64,000 nucleotides of DNA from NCBI GenBank assembly GCA_902635225.1, contig CACPNG010000001.1:1-64000 (forward strand), given 5' to 3'. Made by a program: the position numbers and the translations under genes. The notes under the pieces were generated by a model, which worked only from the letters and a program-made list of their open reading frames with translations, was not told the origin of the DNA and made no database searches. This DNA is from an uncultured Pelagibacteraceae bacterium. GTDB lineage: Bacteria > Pseudomonadota > Alphaproteobacteria > Pelagibacterales > Pelagibacteraceae. Every line of letters starts with the position of its first letter. Within the stretch, counting starts at the first letter, position 1. Shown here piece by piece: positions 1 to 12,177 of this stretch.

Positions 1-2
1 TG

Positions 3-665
3 GAATTATTTAAATCATTAGAAAAAAGAACTAAACTATTTAGCGATCCTTTCAAACATTTTGAAATCAACCAGCCGCTGACTCAAAATGCTATTGATGA
101 GATCTGTAGTGCAGAGATAGCTGATCCTAGAAAACAAAATTTAAATTATGATGGAACAAGAGCTCTTGATGGAGGAGAGGGAGCCTTTCGAGCTGGAATT
201 AAAGATGGAGGAAAAGCAAAAAAACTTCGATGTTATGTTACTAAAGAAAACGCTAATCAATTTCCAAATTTAACAAAATTCATTGAAGAATTGAGATCAC
301 CTGAGGTTTATAATAAAATTGGAACATTAATTGGAAAAGATTTGAGCAATTCTTATGTTAGACTAGAGGTAATTTGTGATAGAGAAGGTTTTTGGTTAAA
401 GCCTCACTGCGATATTGAGGAAAAATTAATGTCATCAATAGTTTTTGTTAATTTACATAATGAGTCAGAGAATTTAGGAACTGATTTTTATGATTCAAAG
501 TTAAACAAAGTTAAAACAGTTCCTTATAAAAATAATTATGGATACTTCTTTACTAGCGGACCAAACACTTGGCATGGAATGGAAAAAAAAGAGATTAAAA
601 AAGAAAGAAGATGTATTCAAATAAATTATGTTACATTCAAAACGGATTGGAAAGTTAAAAGCTAA
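3..665 (+). CDS. 2OG-Fe(II) oxygenase-like protein, start just outside window
   Basis: Frame is open from base 3 through the 291..665 ORF. The first two bases 'tg' followed by GAA fit an ATG cut by the window edge. HxD (PHCD), distal H (NTWHGM) and R (RRCIQINY) fit the 2OG-Fe(II) facial triad. Confidence 0.7.
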   Translation, partial: ELFKSLEKRTKLFSDPFKHFEINQPLTQNAIDEICSAEIADPRKQNLNYDGTRALDGGEGAFRAGIKDGGKAKKLRCYVTKENANQFPNLTKFIEELRSPEVYNKIGTLIGKDLSNSYVRLEVICDREGFWLKPHCDIEEKLMSSIVFVNLHNESENLGTDFYDSKLNKVKTVPYKNNYGYFFTSGPNTWHGMEKKEIKKERRCIQINYVTFKTDWKVKS

Positions 666-3600
666 AGATCTTGTAAAGAAGTAACGCTGATATCTTTTAG
701 TTTAAGAGATTTAATACCTTCCAAACAAACCTTGGCGGTCGACATATTCGTGCAATATGGAACTTTGTTAGCTAATGTTGCTCTTCTTAAAGCTACCGCA
801 TCGCTCAACTGAGCTTCACTATTTCCGCCACCTGTATTAATTACTAATGCTATTTTTTTAGTATTTAGAATGTCAACAATATGAGGAGATCCCTGATTTA
901 CTTTATTAATTTTTTTGCACTTAATCCCATGTTTGCTAATATAATCTGCAGTACCTCCGGTTCCACAAAGCGTGAAATTTAATTTAATTAATTGTTTTGC
1001 TAATTGTACTCCTTCTTCTTTATGACTATTTTTTAAGGAAATAAAAGCTAAGCCCTTTTTAGGAAGAGAGTTTGAGGCTGCAATCTGACTTTTAGCAAAA
1101 GCCATGCCAAAATTTTTATCAAAACCCATTACTTCACCTGTCGATTTCATTTCTGGCCCAAGCAAAAGATCGCTGTTTGGAAATTTATTAAACGGAAAAA
1201 CCGCCTCTTTTACTGCAAACATATCTTTTGTTTTACTTTTAAGATTAAACTTAGTTAATTTTTCTCCTGCCATTACTCTTGAAGCTATCTTAGCAAGAGG
1301 CAAATTTTTTGCTTTTGAAACAAATGGAACAGTTCTACTTGCTCTAGGATTAACCTCTATTATATAAATCTTATCTTTTTTAATTGCATACTGAACATTC
1401 ATGAAACCTTTAACTTTAATAGCCAAAGCTAATTTTTTTGTTTGGTTTTCAATTTCTTTAATCAAAAAAGGTTTTATTGAAACTGGAGGCAGACTACATG
1501 CCGAGTCACCAGAGTGTATTCCAGCTTCTTCAATGTGCTGCATAATGCCGGCTACAAAAACATTTTTACCATCTGATATTGCATCAACATCGACTTCCAT
1601 TGCATTATCAATAAACTTATCAATTAAGATTGGATTTTTTTCAGCAACTTTAAATGCTTCTTTTACAAAGTTTTTAAGTTGACTTTTTTCATGAACAATC
1701 TCCATTGCTCTTCCGCCTAATACGTAAGATGGCCTTACCATCAAAGGTAAACCAATCTTATCTGCAATTTTAATTGCTTGAGAAAAAGTTCTAGCTATAC
1801 CACTTTCAGCTTGATTTAAATTAAGTTTATTTAAAAGATTTCTAAATCTATTTCTATCTTCAGCAAGATCGATTGAAGAATATTGAGTTCCTAAGATTGG
1901 AAGCTTGTTTTCGTGTAAAAATTTTGCAAGTTTAATTGGAGTTTGCCCTCCAAATTGAGTAATCACACCTTTTACATTACCTTTTGATTTTTCTCTTTTA
2001 ATTATATTGAAAACATATTCATCTATTAAAGGTTCAAAATATAATCTATCACTTGTATCATAATCTGTTGAAACAGTTTCTGGGTTACAATTCACCATTA
2101 TAGTTTCATATTTAGCCTCCTTTAGAGCAAAACTAGCTTGGCAACAACAATAATCAAACTCTATACCTTGACCAATCCTATTAGGTCCCCCACCCAGAAT
2201 TATAATTTTATCTCTGTTAGAGGGATCAGCCTCACATTCTGAATTAAAGGAGAAATTTCTTTGATAAGTAGAATACATGTATGGCGTGAAAGATTTAAAT
2301 TCTGCAGCACAAGTATCGACTTTTTTATAAACTGGTAAAACCTTTAAAGCAGTTCTTTTCTTTCTAATTAACGACTCTGAAATTCTCGTAAGTTCAGATA
2401 ATTTTTTGTCAGAGAACCCTATCGACTTTATGTAGTTAAACTCATTGAAATTTTTAGGAAGACCTTTTTTCTTTATTACAATCTCACTCTCTATGATTTC
2501 TTTTATTTGATTTAAAAACCAAGGATCAATTTTTGAAAGCTTATTTATATCTTTTAAATTTATTTTTTTTCTTATAGCCTCTCCAACTAGTAAAATCTTA
2601 TTTGGAATATTTTCTTTAAGTTTTTTTCTAATTTGTTTCGTGTTTAAATTAAATATTTGGTCTAATCCTGAGAAACCTGTTTCTAGAGATACCAAAGCTT
2701 TTTGAAGAGACTCTTTAAAATTTCTACCGATAGCCATTGCCTCTCCCACCGATTTCATTGATGTATCTAAAAGTGCAGCTGAAGAGGAAAATTTTTCAAA
2801 AGTAAATCTTGGGATTTTAGTGACCACATAGTCTATTGTGGGCTCAAAAGATGCGGGTGTAACTTTCGTAATTTCATTTTTTAATTCGTCCAATGTGTAA
2901 CCAACAGCTAACTTTGCTGCAATTTTTGCTATTGGAAAACCTGTGGCTTTTGAAGCTAGCGCTGATGATCTTGAAACCCTAGGGTTCATCTCAATTATTA
3001 CCATTCTTCCATTTTTCGGATTTATTGCAAATTGAACATTTGATCCCCCGGTTTCTACTCCAATTTTTCTTAAGCAAGCTATAGAGGCGTTCCTCATTAC
3101 TTGATACTCTTTGTCGGTTAAAGTAAGTGCTGGAGCGATAGTAACCGAGTCCCCAGTGTGAATTCCCATTGGATCTAAATTTTCTATTGAACAAATGATA
3201 ATGCAATTGTCATTTTTATCTCTAACAACTTCCATCTCAAATTCTTTCCAACCCTCTAAACACTCTTCAACTAAGACTTGATTGACAGGTGACTCGTGTA
3301 GTCCATTTTTTATTATCTTATAAAAATCTTTTTTATTTTTTGCGATACCTCCTCCCAAACCTCCAAGAGTAAAAGCTGGTCTTATAATAGCTGGTAATCC
3401 GATCTGATCTAATACTTTTGAAGATTGTTTAAAATTATTTACTATTTTTGATTTGGGAAGATCTAAACCAATCTCTATCATATTTTTTCTAAACTTTTTT
3501 CTGTCTTCAGCATTGGATATAGCTTTAGAGTTTGCGCCTATTAGTTCAATTTTGTATTTTTTTAAAATTCCCTTTTTTTCTGCCTCCATTGCTAAATTTA

Positions 3601-3886
3601 AAGCAGTTTGACCACCCATAGTCGGTAAAATCGCATCAGGTTTTTCTTTAATAAGAATTTTTTCAAGAACTTCTATTGTTATAGGTTCAATATAAGTTTT
3701 ATCAGCAACATTTGGATCTGTCATAATCGTTGCAGGGTTTGAATTAATGAGAATTACTTTGAACCCTTCATCTTTTAAAGCTTTACAAGCTTGAGTGCCT
3801 GAATAATCAAACTCACAAGCTTGCCCAATAATTATTGGCCCTGCACCCACAACTAAAATTTTTTTAATATCTTTTCTTTTTGGCAT
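662..3886 (-). CDS. carB: carbamoyl-phosphate synthase large subunit
   Basis: 1074 aa; two ATP-grasp halves ([54 protein letters not shown]); adjacent to carA. Confidence 0.98.
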   Translation of the reverse strand: MPKRKDIKKILVVGAGPIIIGQACEFDYSGTQACKALKDEGFKVILINSNPATIMTDPNVADKTYIEPITIEVLEKILIKEKPDAILPTMGGQTALNLAMEAEKKGILKKYKIELIGANSKAISNAEDRKKFRKNMIEIGLDLPKSKIVNNFKQSSKVLDQIGLPAIIRPAFTLGGLGGGIAKNKKDFYKIIKNGLHESPVNQVLVEECLEGWKEFEMEVVRDKNDNCIIICSIENLDPMGIHTGDSVTIAPALTLTDKEYQVMRNASIACLRKIGVETGGSNVQFAINPKNGRMVIIEMNPRVSRSSALASKATGFPIAKIAAKLAVGYTLDELKNEITKVTPASFEPTIDYVVTKIPRFTFEKFSSSAALLDTSMKSVGEAMAIGRNFKESLQKALVSLETGFSGLDQIFNLNTKQIRKKLKENIPNKILLVGEAIRKKINLKDINKLSKIDPWFLNQIKEIIESEIVIKKKGLPKNFNEFNYIKSIGFSDKKLSELTRISESLIRKKRTALKVLPVYKKVDTCAAEFKSFTPYMYSTYQRNFSFNSECEADPSNRDKIIILGGGPNRIGQGIEFDYCCCQASFALKEAKYETIMVNCNPETVSTDYDTSDRLYFEPLIDEYVFNIIKREKSKGNVKGVITQFGGQTPIKLAKFLHENKLPILGTQYSSIDLAEDRNRFRNLLNKLNLNQAESGIARTFSQAIKIADKIGLPLMVRPSYVLGGRAMEIVHEKSQLKNFVKEAFKVAEKNPILIDKFIDNAMEVDVDAISDGKNVFVAGIMQHIEEAGIHSGDSACSLPPVSIKPFLIKEIENQTKKLALAIKVKGFMNVQYAIKKDKIYIIEVNPRASRTVPFVSKAKNLPLAKIASRVMAGEKLTKFNLKSKTKDMFAVKEAVFPFNKFPNSDLLLGPEMKSTGEVMGFDKNFGMAFAKSQIAASNSLPKKGLAFISLKNSHKEEGVQLAKQLIKLNFTLCGTGGTADYISKHGIKCKKINKVNQGSPHIVDILNTKKIALVINTGGGNSEAQLSDAVALRRATLANKVPYCTNMSTAKVCLEGIKSLKLKDISVTSLQDL

Positions 3887-5066
3887 TTTTTTTCATACTC
3901 TTCACAAATTTTTCAAATAAATAAACGCTATCCTGAGGACCAGGGTTGGACTCCGGATGATATTGAACTGAGAAAACGGGTTTATTTTTCAACTCGATAC
4001 CCTCAATGCTGTTGTCAAATAAAGACTGGTGAGTAACTCTTATATTTTTAGGTATACCTTTTTTTACTACTTCAAATCCGTGATTCTGACTTGTGATTTC
4101 AACATTTCCCTCAATCAAATTTTTAACAGGATGGTTAGCTCCTCTATGCCCTAATTTCATTTTTTCTGTCTTAGCACCGAGCGCTAAAGCTAAGATTTGA
4201 TGACCCAAACAGATTCCAAATAATGGTAATTTTTTTTTGATTAATTTTTGAATTATCGGTATTGCATATTTCCCTGTCGCAGCGGGATCCCCGGGTCCAT
4301 TTGATAAGAATATTCCATTAGGCTTGAGTTTTAGAATATCTTCTGCAACTGTTTTGCATGGTACGATTGTAACTTTACAATTAAAATCTGAAAAATATCT
4401 TAAAATATTTTTCTTTATTCCGTAATCTATAGCTACCACATGTAATGTTTTCTTTTTATTTTTTAAATATCCATTTTCCTTTTTCCACGTTTTATAATCT
4501 CTCCATAAATAATTTTTTTTAGTAGAAACCATTTTTGCCAAATCTTGGTTTTTAAGCCCACTCCATTTGTTGGTGATTTTAATTAATTTTTTTATATTTA
4601 ATTTATTTTTGTTATAAAAAGATATCGTCCCCTTAGGAGCACCTTTGTCTCTAATCAAATTTGTTAAATTTCTAGTATCAATTCCAGTTATACCTACAAT
4701 TTTATTTTTTTTTAACCATTGATCTAAATGTTTTAAAGATCTGTAATTTGATGGATGTGTTATCTCCGTATTTATTATTACGCCTCTAGTCCAAATTTTT
4801 TCAGATTCATGATCTTCTTTATTAGTTCCAACATTTCCAACGTGCGGAAAGGTAAAATTTATAATCTGATCAGCATATGAAGGGTCGGATATAATTTCTT
4901 GGTAACCAGTAATAGAAGTATTAAAACATACCTCACCAGTTGCAGTGCCTTTGTATCCTAAACCCACGCCTTTATAAAACTTACCATTTTGAAGAACTAG
5001 AATAGCTGTGGAATCGATCTTTTTAAGATTTTTTATAGAGTTTATATTTTGTCCAATCTTCTTCAA
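3864..5066 (-). CDS. carA: carbamoyl-phosphate synthase small subunit
   Basis: Glutaminase motif [36 protein letters not shown] track extends to 5258 but that overlaps yqeY. No in-frame ATG near the conserved N-terminus; TTG at about 5066/5072 is a plausible start. Confidence 0.9.
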   Translation of the reverse strand: MKKIGQNINSIKNLKKIDSTAILVLQNGKFYKGVGLGYKGTATGEVCFNTSITGYQEIISDPSYADQIINFTFPHVGNVGTNKEDHESEKIWTRGVIINTEITHPSNYRSLKHLDQWLKKNKIVGITGIDTRNLTNLIRDKGAPKGTISFYNKNKLNIKKLIKITNKWSGLKNQDLAKMVSTKKNYLWRDYKTWKKENGYLKNKKKTLHVVAIDYGIKKNILRYFSDFNCKVTIVPCKTVAEDILKLKPNGIFLSNGPGDPAATGKYAIPIIQKLIKKKLPLFGICLGHQILALALGAKTEKMKLGHRGANHPVKNLIEGNVEITSQNHGFEVVKKGIPKNIRVTHQSLFDNSIEGIELKNKPVFSVQYHPESNPGPQDSVYLFEKFVKSMKKNAKKKRY

Positions 5067-5193
5067 ATACAACTCATAAGTTAAAGTAAAAAACTTATAA
5101 ACATGATTTTGCGCAACATATGAAATAGATTTAAAATCGTCAAGAAAGTTCTTTTTATTTTGTATAAGAATTGTGATTAAAATAAATTTCCTT

Positions 5194-5649
5194 ATGTCTC
5201 TAAAAAAACAAATCGAAGATAAGCTAAATAGCGCTTTAAAAGCTAAAGATAAAAACACTTACCCCACTCTTAGACTCATTGTCTCAGCTATTAAAGATCT
5301 TGAAATAGCGGGACGGTCAAAAGGAAATAAAGAGTTAAAGGACAGCGATATAGTTTCATTACTAAAAAAAATGATAAAACAAAGAAACGAGTCATGCGAA
5401 GTTTATAAAAAAGCTGGTCGAAATGAACTTTTAGAAAATGAAACAAAAGAAATTGAAATAATAAAGAATTTTTTGCCAAACCAGTTGAGTGAGGAAGAAA
5501 CTAAAAAAATTTGTGAGGAAACAATAAAATCTTTAGGAGCTTCATCAATGAAAGACATGGGAAAAATTATGGGTACATTAAAATTTAAACATTCAGATAG
5601 CTTAGATTTTTCAAGAGTGAGTATTATTTTAAAAGGACTTTTAAAATAA
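5194..5649 (+). CDS. GatB/YqeY domain protein
   Basis: MSLKKQIEDKLNSALKAKDKNTYPTLRLIVSAIKDLEIA; position between carA and dnaG. ORF opens at 5173 but MSLKKQ at 5194 is a better start. Confidence 0.88.
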   Translation: MSLKKQIEDKLNSALKAKDKNTYPTLRLIVSAIKDLEIAGRSKGNKELKDSDIVSLLKKMIKQRNESCEVYKKAGRNELLENETKEIEIIKNFLPNQLSEEETKKICEETIKSLGASSMKDMGKIMGTLKFKHSDSLDFSRVSIILKGLLK

Positions 5650-5651
5650 AA

Positions 5652-7439
5652 ATGAAATATCCAAAAGAATATCTTAATGAAATAAAATTGAGACTAAAAG
5701 TTTCTCAAGTTGTAGGAAAAACTGTTCAATTAAAAAAAAGAGGAAAAGAATTTGTTGGTTTATCACCATTCAAAAACGAAAAAACTCCATCATTCACTGT
5801 AAATGATGAAAAAGAATTTTACCATTGCTTTAGCACCGGTGAACATGGAAACATATTTGATTTTTTAATGAAGACAAAATCTATAGGTTTTGGAGAAGCT
5901 GTTAAAACTTTAGCCTCAGAAGCTGGTATGCAACCTTATAGATTTTCAAATTTCGATCAGAAAAAAGATTTAAGATTTCAGACTTATAAAAAAATTTTAA
6001 ACGATTATTCAAATTATTTCAGTCAGAAACTATTTGATGAAACTAACAAAGAGGCATTAGATTATCTTTATAATAGAGGGCTTAATAGAAGCATTATAGA
6101 GGAATTTAATTTAGGATATGTACCATGGAAAAATAGTTTTTATGGAGATTTATTAAAAAAATATTCAGAGGAAGAAATAAATACGACAGGTCTATACTTT
6201 AAAAATGATAAAACCGGAAAATTTGTAGATAGGTTTAATTCAAGAATCATTTTTCCTGTAAACAACATTACTGGCGATACAATCGCTTTCGGTGGACGAA
6301 TTATTAGAGATAGTAAACTTGCAAAGTATATAAACTCTCCAGAAACAGAATTTTACAAAAAAGGAAATGTGATTTTTAATTTAGATAAAGCGAAAGACAC
6401 AAGATCCGAAACTGATGATGTATTAATTGTTGAAGGGTACATGGATGTTGTAAGCGTTTACTCTTCTGGATTAAAAAATGTTATTGCTAACTCAGGTACT
6501 GCTCTTACAGAAAGACAAATTAATTTGATTTGGAAATTTTTTTCAAACCCAATTATTTGTTTAGATGGTGATGAAAGTGGTCAAAAAGCTGCTGAAAGAA
6601 TTGCAGAAAGATTATTTCCACTAATAAATGAGAATAACAAAATTTATTTTTCTATAATGCCTGATGGTCAAGACCCAGATGATTTTATTAAAGAAAATGG
6701 AAAAGAGATTTTTACAAAATTTTTAGAAAAAAAAGAAATTATTCAAAACTTCTTGTGGAACTATTATTTAAAAAAGATTAATGAAAACAATCCATTTGAG
6801 ATTTCAAAATTTGAAAAAAATATCAAAAAACTTGCATACTCTATTAAAGATGAGACCTTAAAAAAATACGTCCTTGAAGATTTTCTTGAAAAGTTAAATA
6901 AATTAATTCCGAATCAAATTTTAAATAAAAATATACAATTTTCAAAATACAGAAATAAGAAAAATTACAAAATATTAAATGAAACAAAAATCTTACATCA
7001 AAGAAGAAAAAACCTTTCTAAGTCTCAAGTTATAGAATTTTCAATTTTATTTTTAATTTTGAATTATCACAAAATTTCTTCGAAAAGATTTAAAGAATTG
7101 TCAGAAGTTGAATTTGTGTCTGAAAAAAACGAAAGTTTAAAAAAAACAATCATTGATACTTATTCTTCTGACGAAGACCAACAAATTGTAAAAGCTAAGA
7201 TAGAAGATGATTATGCAAATCTTATCTCAGAAATAAAGGAAAATTCCAATATTCAATTGATTGTTAAAGGTAAAACAGAAAGTGAAATTTTAAGTTTGCT
7301 TGACGAATTTATCAATGAATTTAAAGAACAAAATAATTTAAGAAAAATAGAATCTTTAGAAAAAAAATTACTCAATAATCTTGATGAGAATTCATACTCT
7401 GAGTTAATAGAGCTTAAAAGTCAACTAAATAGGGATTAA
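5652..7439 (+). CDS. dnaG: DNA primase
   Basis: Zn-finger/primase N-terminus (GLSPFKNEKTPSFTVNDEKEFYHCFSTGEHGNIFDFLM), TOPRIM VEGYMDVVSVY. Confidence 0.97.
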   Translation: MKYPKEYLNEIKLRLKVSQVVGKTVQLKKRGKEFVGLSPFKNEKTPSFTVNDEKEFYHCFSTGEHGNIFDFLMKTKSIGFGEAVKTLASEAGMQPYRFSNFDQKKDLRFQTYKKILNDYSNYFSQKLFDETNKEALDYLYNRGLNRSIIEEFNLGYVPWKNSFYGDLLKKYSEEEINTTGLYFKNDKTGKFVDRFNSRIIFPVNNITGDTIAFGGRIIRDSKLAKYINSPETEFYKKGNVIFNLDKAKDTRSETDDVLIVEGYMDVVSVYSSGLKNVIANSGTALTERQINLIWKFFSNPIICLDGDESGQKAAERIAERLFPLINENNKIYFSIMPDGQDPDDFIKENGKEIFTKFLEKKEIIQNFLWNYYLKKINENNPFEISKFEKNIKKLAYSIKDETLKKYVLEDFLEKLNKLIPNQILNKNIQFSKYRNKKNYKILNETKILHQRRKNLSKSQVIEFSILFLILNYHKISSKRFKELSEVEFVSEKNESLKKTIIDTYSSDEDQQIVKAKIEDDYANLISEIKENSNIQLIVKGKTESEILSLLDEFINEFKEQNNLRKIESLEKKLLNNLDENSYSELIELKSQLNRD

Positions 7440-7492
7440 AAAAAAGATAGATTTTTTTCTTACAGTCATTATATATATCCAACACTTCAATT

Positions 7493-9370
7493 ATGATTGA
7501 AAAAATTATTACAAAATCATTTGAGAGACTTTTAGATAAAGGAAAACACAGGGGTTTCATAACTTATGAAGAGCTGGGAAAATCCTTAGGAAAAAGAAAT
7601 GGTACTCAAGAAAATTTAGAAAAAGCTTTTATTATTCTTGTTGATGATAAAATAACTTTAGTTGAAAAAAAATCTCAATATCAATCTAATAAAAAGAAAG
7701 AAACAGCTACTTCAACAGAGGAAAAAACTTCAGATAAAAGTGACGACCCTATTAGAATGTACCTCAGAGAAATGGGAGGTGTTGAGTTATTGTCGAGAGA
7801 AGGTGAGATTGCAATAGCAAAAAGAATTGAAGCAGGAAAAGATGTAATGATTAATGCTCTTACTCAAAGCCCAATAGTAGGTAAAAAAATTTTTGAGTGG
7901 AAAGAGCAAATTGAAAATCAGCAACTTTTAGTTCGTGATATAATTGATATCGATTCTACGTATGAAGATTTTGAGTCTCTTTCCGATGATGACGATTTAA
8001 AAGTTAATAAAAGATCAAAAGAGCAAACAAAAAAAGATCAAGAAAAAAGTGAAGATGAAATTAAAAAAAACGATCAAGAGGCTACATCATCGGAGGAAGA
8101 TGAATTTAACGTTTCTCTAGCTAAAATGGAGGAAGAGATAAAACCAAAAATTATTTACATCTTAGACTCATTAAATAAAAATTACTCTAAATTAAAGAAA
8201 TACCAAATTGAAAAACTCGAGTGTTTGCTTGATTCAAAAGAATTATCTGTTTCAAAAAATAAAAATTTTAAAAAAATACAAGAAATTTTAGTTGATAATT
8301 TTAAAAATCTTCAGTTAGCACCACATGTGGTAGAAGAACTTGTTCAAGCTCATTATAAAGAAAACAAAAAAATAGTTTCCCTTGAGGGTGTTTTATTGCG
8401 TTTAGCAATGGATAATAAAATATCCCGAGAAGAATTCTTGAAATATTATATTGGTAATGAAATTAATCCTAAGTTTGAATCTTTTTTAAAAGAAAATCAA
8501 ACCTGGAAAGCGTTTTTTAAAAAATATAAAAAAGATTTTTCTGAAATAAGGGACAGGCTCGTTGAATTTAGTAAAAAAATTGGCTTATCAGTTGGAGAAT
8601 TTAAAAAACTTGTAAGCCGAATTCAGAAGGGAGAAAGAGAGTCAAGAATTGCAAAGAAAGAAATGGTAGAAGCCAATCTAAGATTAGTAATCTCAATTGC
8701 AAAAAAATATACTAATCGCGGGTTACAATTTTTAGATCTTATTCAAGAGGGAAATATTGGTTTAATGAAAGCTGTAGATAAATTTGAATATAGGAGAGGA
8801 TATAAATTTTCAACATACGCTACTTGGTGGATAAGGCAGGCTATTACAAGATCAATTGCTGATCAAGCAAGGACAATTAGGATTCCTGTTCACATGATAG
8901 AAACAATTAATAAGATAGTAAGAACACAGCGACAAATTATGAGTGAATTTGGAAGAGAACCTACTCCCGAGGAATTATCAAAAAAACTTGCAATGCCACT
9001 TGAAAAAGTTAGAAAAGTTTTGAAAATTGCTAAAGAACCTGTTTCACTAGAAACTCCAGTGGGCGATGAGGAGGACAGCAGTTTAGGAGATTTCATTGAG
9101 GATAAAAATGCGTTACAGCCTTTAGATACTGCCATACAATCTAACTTAAGTGAGTCGACTACTAAAATACTAGCATCTCTTACTCCGAGAGAAGAAAGAG
9201 TTTTAAGAATGAGATTTGGGATTGGAATGAACACAGACCACACTCTGGAGGAAGTAGGATTACAGTTTTCTGTAACTAGAGAACGTATTAGACAAATTGA
9301 AGCAAAAGCACTCAGAAAGTTGAAACATCCCAGTAGATCTAAACAATTAAAAAGTTTTCTAGAAAAGTAA
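7493..9370 (+). CDS. rpoD: RNA polymerase primary sigma factor (sigma70)
   Basis: Region 2 ([57 protein letters not shown]) and region 4 ([23 protein letters not shown]). Confidence 0.98.
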   Translation: MIEKIITKSFERLLDKGKHRGFITYEELGKSLGKRNGTQENLEKAFIILVDDKITLVEKKSQYQSNKKKETATSTEEKTSDKSDDPIRMYLREMGGVELLSREGEIAIAKRIEAGKDVMINALTQSPIVGKKIFEWKEQIENQQLLVRDIIDIDSTYEDFESLSDDDDLKVNKRSKEQTKKDQEKSEDEIKKNDQEATSSEEDEFNVSLAKMEEEIKPKIIYILDSLNKNYSKLKKYQIEKLECLLDSKELSVSKNKNFKKIQEILVDNFKNLQLAPHVVEELVQAHYKENKKIVSLEGVLLRLAMDNKISREEFLKYYIGNEINPKFESFLKENQTWKAFFKKYKKDFSEIRDRLVEFSKKIGLSVGEFKKLVSRIQKGERESRIAKKEMVEANLRLVISIAKKYTNRGLQFLDLIQEGNIGLMKAVDKFEYRRGYKFSTYATWWIRQAITRSIADQARTIRIPVHMIETINKIVRTQRQIMSEFGREPTPEELSKKLAMPLEKVRKVLKIAKEPVSLETPVGDEEDSSLGDFIEDKNALQPLDTAIQSNLSESTTKILASLTPREERVLRMRFGIGMNTDHTLEEVGLQFSVTRERIRQIEAKALRKLKHPSRSKQLKSFLEK

Positions 9371-9396
9371 TTGTTTCTATTGTAAGTATCTATAAA

Positions 9397-9473
9397 GGGC
9401 CTGTAGCTCAGTTGGTTAGAGCAGTACACTCATAATGTATTGGTCCCAGGTTCGAGTCCTGGCGGGCCCACCA
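9397..9473 (+). tRNA. tRNA with anticodon CAU (Ile2 or elongator Met; identity not resolved)
   Basis: Cloverleaf: acceptor GGGCCTG/CGGGCCC, anticodon loop CTCATAA, T arm CCAGG-TTCGAGT-CCTGG, encoded CCA; anticodon at 9431-9433. Confidence 0.95.
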
Positions 9474-9476
9474 AAA

Positions 9477-10073
9477 TTACCCTTTAACAAACTCTTCTAA
9501 TTTTTTTATCAGAATTTTAATATCATTGTTATTAGAACTTAGTATTGATGAAAATTCCTCTTTCTGGGTTCGTGCTAAGCTCAAACCCTCTACTATTAAA
9601 TCTCTAATTAATGGTTTTTCAGGATTTTTTGTAAAAATTCGCCAATCTATCTTTATATTTGGGCCGCCATTTTCAGGACTAATAATTGATTTTACAATTG
9701 TATAAGTAGCACTTTTTTTTTCTGACTCAACAACCTCAAATTTACTTGAAGAGTAATCTGTAAGTCTTGAAGTCAAACTTTTAAGAAAATATTTTTCAAA
9801 TGCAATTTGATAGTTCATCAAGTCACTTTCGTTAGATGATTTTCTCAATTCACCAAGCGTATAAAGACCTAATGCATTGATATCAACGTTTTCTATTGCA
9901 ACCTTTTCAACAAATTTGGCCTTTTCATCATTTGTTAAATTTTTATCGGATAATTTTTCAATTGCCTCAGTAACTAGTTCTTGAACGAATTCTTTTGGAT
10001 CAGAACTGTAAGCTAATAGCGGACTATTTATTATTAAAAAAATAAAAGTTAGAAAAACTTTAACCCTGTTCAT
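9477..10073 (-). CDS. mlaC: MlaC/Ttg2D family phospholipid-binding protein
   Basis: Signal peptide, about 198 aa, MlaC-like pattern (LGELRKSSNESDLMNYQIAFEKYFLKSLTSRLTDYSSSKFEV), adjacent to mlaA. Confidence 0.85.
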   Translation of the reverse strand: MNRVKVFLTFIFLIINSPLLAYSSDPKEFVQELVTEAIEKLSDKNLTNDEKAKFVEKVAIENVDINALGLYTLGELRKSSNESDLMNYQIAFEKYFLKSLTSRLTDYSSSKFEVVESEKKSATYTIVKSIISPENGGPNIKIDWRIFTKNPEKPLIRDLIVEGLSLARTQKEEFSSILSSNNNDIKILIKKLEEFVKG

Positions 10074-10080
10074 CTTAATC

Positions 10081-10821
10081 TTAGTTTTCTAAATTGCCCC
10101 AATCGTCTTGATCGCTAGAGGAATTTCTAATTTTGTTTGACCTATCTTGTAAATAAATACTTTTAAAAGATGAGTAGAGATCTAATGAGTTTTTTTCCAA
10201 ACTATCGAAATTTGTTATATTATTTGATCTAAAATCAACCGCAGTAGCCCCTTTAACAGAGTAATAATCCAAATTGTTTCCTGAGATATTAAATAATTCT
10301 TTTTCCCTTATTGTAATATGTGCAAAGGGATCTAAATAACTATCAACCACTAAGCCAACAGTGTCTCTTATTGTTGTAGGACCTAAAATAGGAAGCACAA
10401 AGTAGCATCCTGGCCCTAAACCATAAGAACCTAGAGTCTGTCCAAAGTCCTCTTTGCTTGACTTTAATCCCATCTTTTCAGCTGGATTTAAAAATCCTAA
10501 AATTCCAACTGTAGAATTGATTAATACACTTCCAGTTGAATTTACAAATTGGTTAAAATCTCCTTGAAGTAAAGAGGTAGGAATTGATAGTAAAGTTGAA
10601 ATATTGTTTGTAAAATTACCTGTTCCTTCTTTAAGTGGTTTTGGAAGTTTATTATAACCTTTTGCTATAGGCTCAATAATTACATTATCTAGAGCCATAT
10701 TAAATTTAAAGATTGATCTACTGGCCTTCTCGAAACATTCATCAGCTGCATATAGTTTTGAGGATAAGCTTGAAATCACTAACAATAAGCTAAGTAATTT
10801 AATTATTTTTTTTGAAGTCAT
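10081..10821 (-). CDS. mlaA: MlaA/VacJ family lipoprotein
   Basis: FNMALDNVIIEPIAKGYNKLP, GSYGLGPGCYFVLPILGPTTIRDTVGLVVDSYLDPFAH. Confidence 0.93.
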   Translation of the reverse strand: MTSKKIIKLLSLLLVISSLSSKLYAADECFEKASRSIFKFNMALDNVIIEPIAKGYNKLPKPLKEGTGNFTNNISTLLSIPTSLLQGDFNQFVNSTGSVLINSTVGILGFLNPAEKMGLKSSKEDFGQTLGSYGLGPGCYFVLPILGPTTIRDTVGLVVDSYLDPFAHITIREKELFNISGNNLDYYSVKGATAVDFRSNNITNFDSLEKNSLDLYSSFKSIYLQDRSNKIRNSSSDQDDWGNLEN

Positions 10822-10919
10822 TAAATAAGCTATATATATAAATTTACGATATATGCTATAAAAATTGTAACTTAAAAAAGTTTGAATTTTGTTATGATTT
10901 AGGTCTAATTATATTAATA

Positions 10920-11654
10920 ATGAGAAATAAAATAGATTTATCGCCAAATTACTCTAAAAAAACTAGAAAACTCAAGGATATAAAATTCGTAGTTATTCAT
11001 TATACCGGAATGCAATCTGAAATTGAATCGATCGAAAGACTAAAAGATCCGAATAAAAAAGTTAGTTCTCATTACCTAATAAACAGAAAAGGCCAAATTA
11101 CTAAGATGGTTCACGACCGAAAGATAGCCTGGCACGCAGGAAAGTCAAAATGGAAAAATTTCAGCAACTTAAATCAATATTCGATTGGAATTGAGCTAGT
11201 GAATAAAGGTTATGAATTTGGTTATCAAAAATTTTCTAATATTCAAATTAAAAGCTTAATAACATTATGTAAATATCTTAAAAAAAAATATAAAATTAAA
11301 GATGAGTATTTTCTTGGTCACTCTGATATAGCTCCACTTAGAAAAGTTGATCCAGGTGAAAACTTTCCATGGCAAAGATTGAGTAAATACAATTTGGGTC
11401 TATGGTATAAAGAAAATCTTCAAAACATAAAATTACAAAAAAATAATAAAAGATACAATTTTTTTAACAATATTTATAAAATTGGTTACAGATATTTTTC
11501 ATTAAAAAAAAGAGCAATTAAAAGGGATAGAAAAATCATTAAAGCATTTCAACTAAGATTTTTACCCAACATGGTTTCGGGAAACCTAGATCAAAAAACC
11601 CTTAAAATTAGCTACTATTTAGCTACCATGCCTAAAATCTTGAAAAAGCCTTAA
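10920..11654 (+). CDS. N-acetylmuramoyl-L-alanine amidase (amidase_2/AmiD-like)
   Basis: FVVIHYTGMQSEIESIERLKDPNKKVSSHYLINRKGQI, WHAGKSKW, LGHSDIAPLRKVDPGENFPW. Confidence 0.93.
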   Translation: MRNKIDLSPNYSKKTRKLKDIKFVVIHYTGMQSEIESIERLKDPNKKVSSHYLINRKGQITKMVHDRKIAWHAGKSKWKNFSNLNQYSIGIELVNKGYEFGYQKFSNIQIKSLITLCKYLKKKYKIKDEYFLGHSDIAPLRKVDPGENFPWQRLSKYNLGLWYKENLQNIKLQKNNKRYNFFNNIYKIGYRYFSLKKRAIKRDRKIIKAFQLRFLPNMVSGNLDQKTLKISYYLATMPKILKKP

Positions 11655-11674
11655 ATTTTGGTTAAAAATCTCTC

Positions 11675-12031
11675 GCTAGATAATTGGATTGTCGCTGTTA
11701 ATTTATTTAACAGAGGAAAGTCCGGGCTCCGTAAAGACACAGTGCCAGTTAATAACTGGCGAAGGTGACTTCAGGGATAGTGCCACAGAAAATAAACCGC
11801 CTAATCAAGGCAAGGGTGAAACGGCGAGGTAAGAGCTCACCGGTTTTTTGGTAACAAAAAACGCATGGCAAACCCCACTGGGAGCAAGGTCAAATAGAGA
11901 GGACAAAGCTTTTAAAAGCAAAAAACTGTCTTTAGTTAGTCCTCTGGGTGAACCGCTTGAGCTTAAGTGTGAATTTAAGCCTAGAGAAATGACATCTTAA
12001 ATGACAGAACCCGGCTTACAGATTATCTAGC
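11675..12031 (+). ncRNA. rnpB: RNase P RNA (bacterial class A)
   Basis: Conserved GAGGAAAGTCCGGGCTCC, GGGTGAAACGGCGAGGTAAGAGCTCACCG, GCAAACCCCACTGGGAGCAAG, and closing helix gctagataat/attatctagc. Confidence 0.95.
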
Positions 12032-12177
12032 AAAATCCATTAATATTGTTCTACTTTTGTGCTTTTTATACCAATACAATCTTATTGACTATTTTTTAAA
12101 AACCCATACTATCCCAAATAATCCCATAATGGAGGGTGATTTGAAAAATTATAATAAAAAAGAGTTTTTTAAAAAAT

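Noticed and set aside
1104-1682. Plus-strand ORFs antisense to carB (87 aa and 93 aa)
   Set aside because: Shadow ORFs over conserved carB sequence.
2991-3206. Minus-strand 71-aa ORF inside carB
   Set aside because: Alternate frame of carB with no family resemblance; shadow ORF.
8890-9429. 179-aa minus-strand ORF antisense to rpoD and overlapping the tRNA
   Set aside because: Antisense shadow of conserved rpoD region 2-4; no recognisable protein features.
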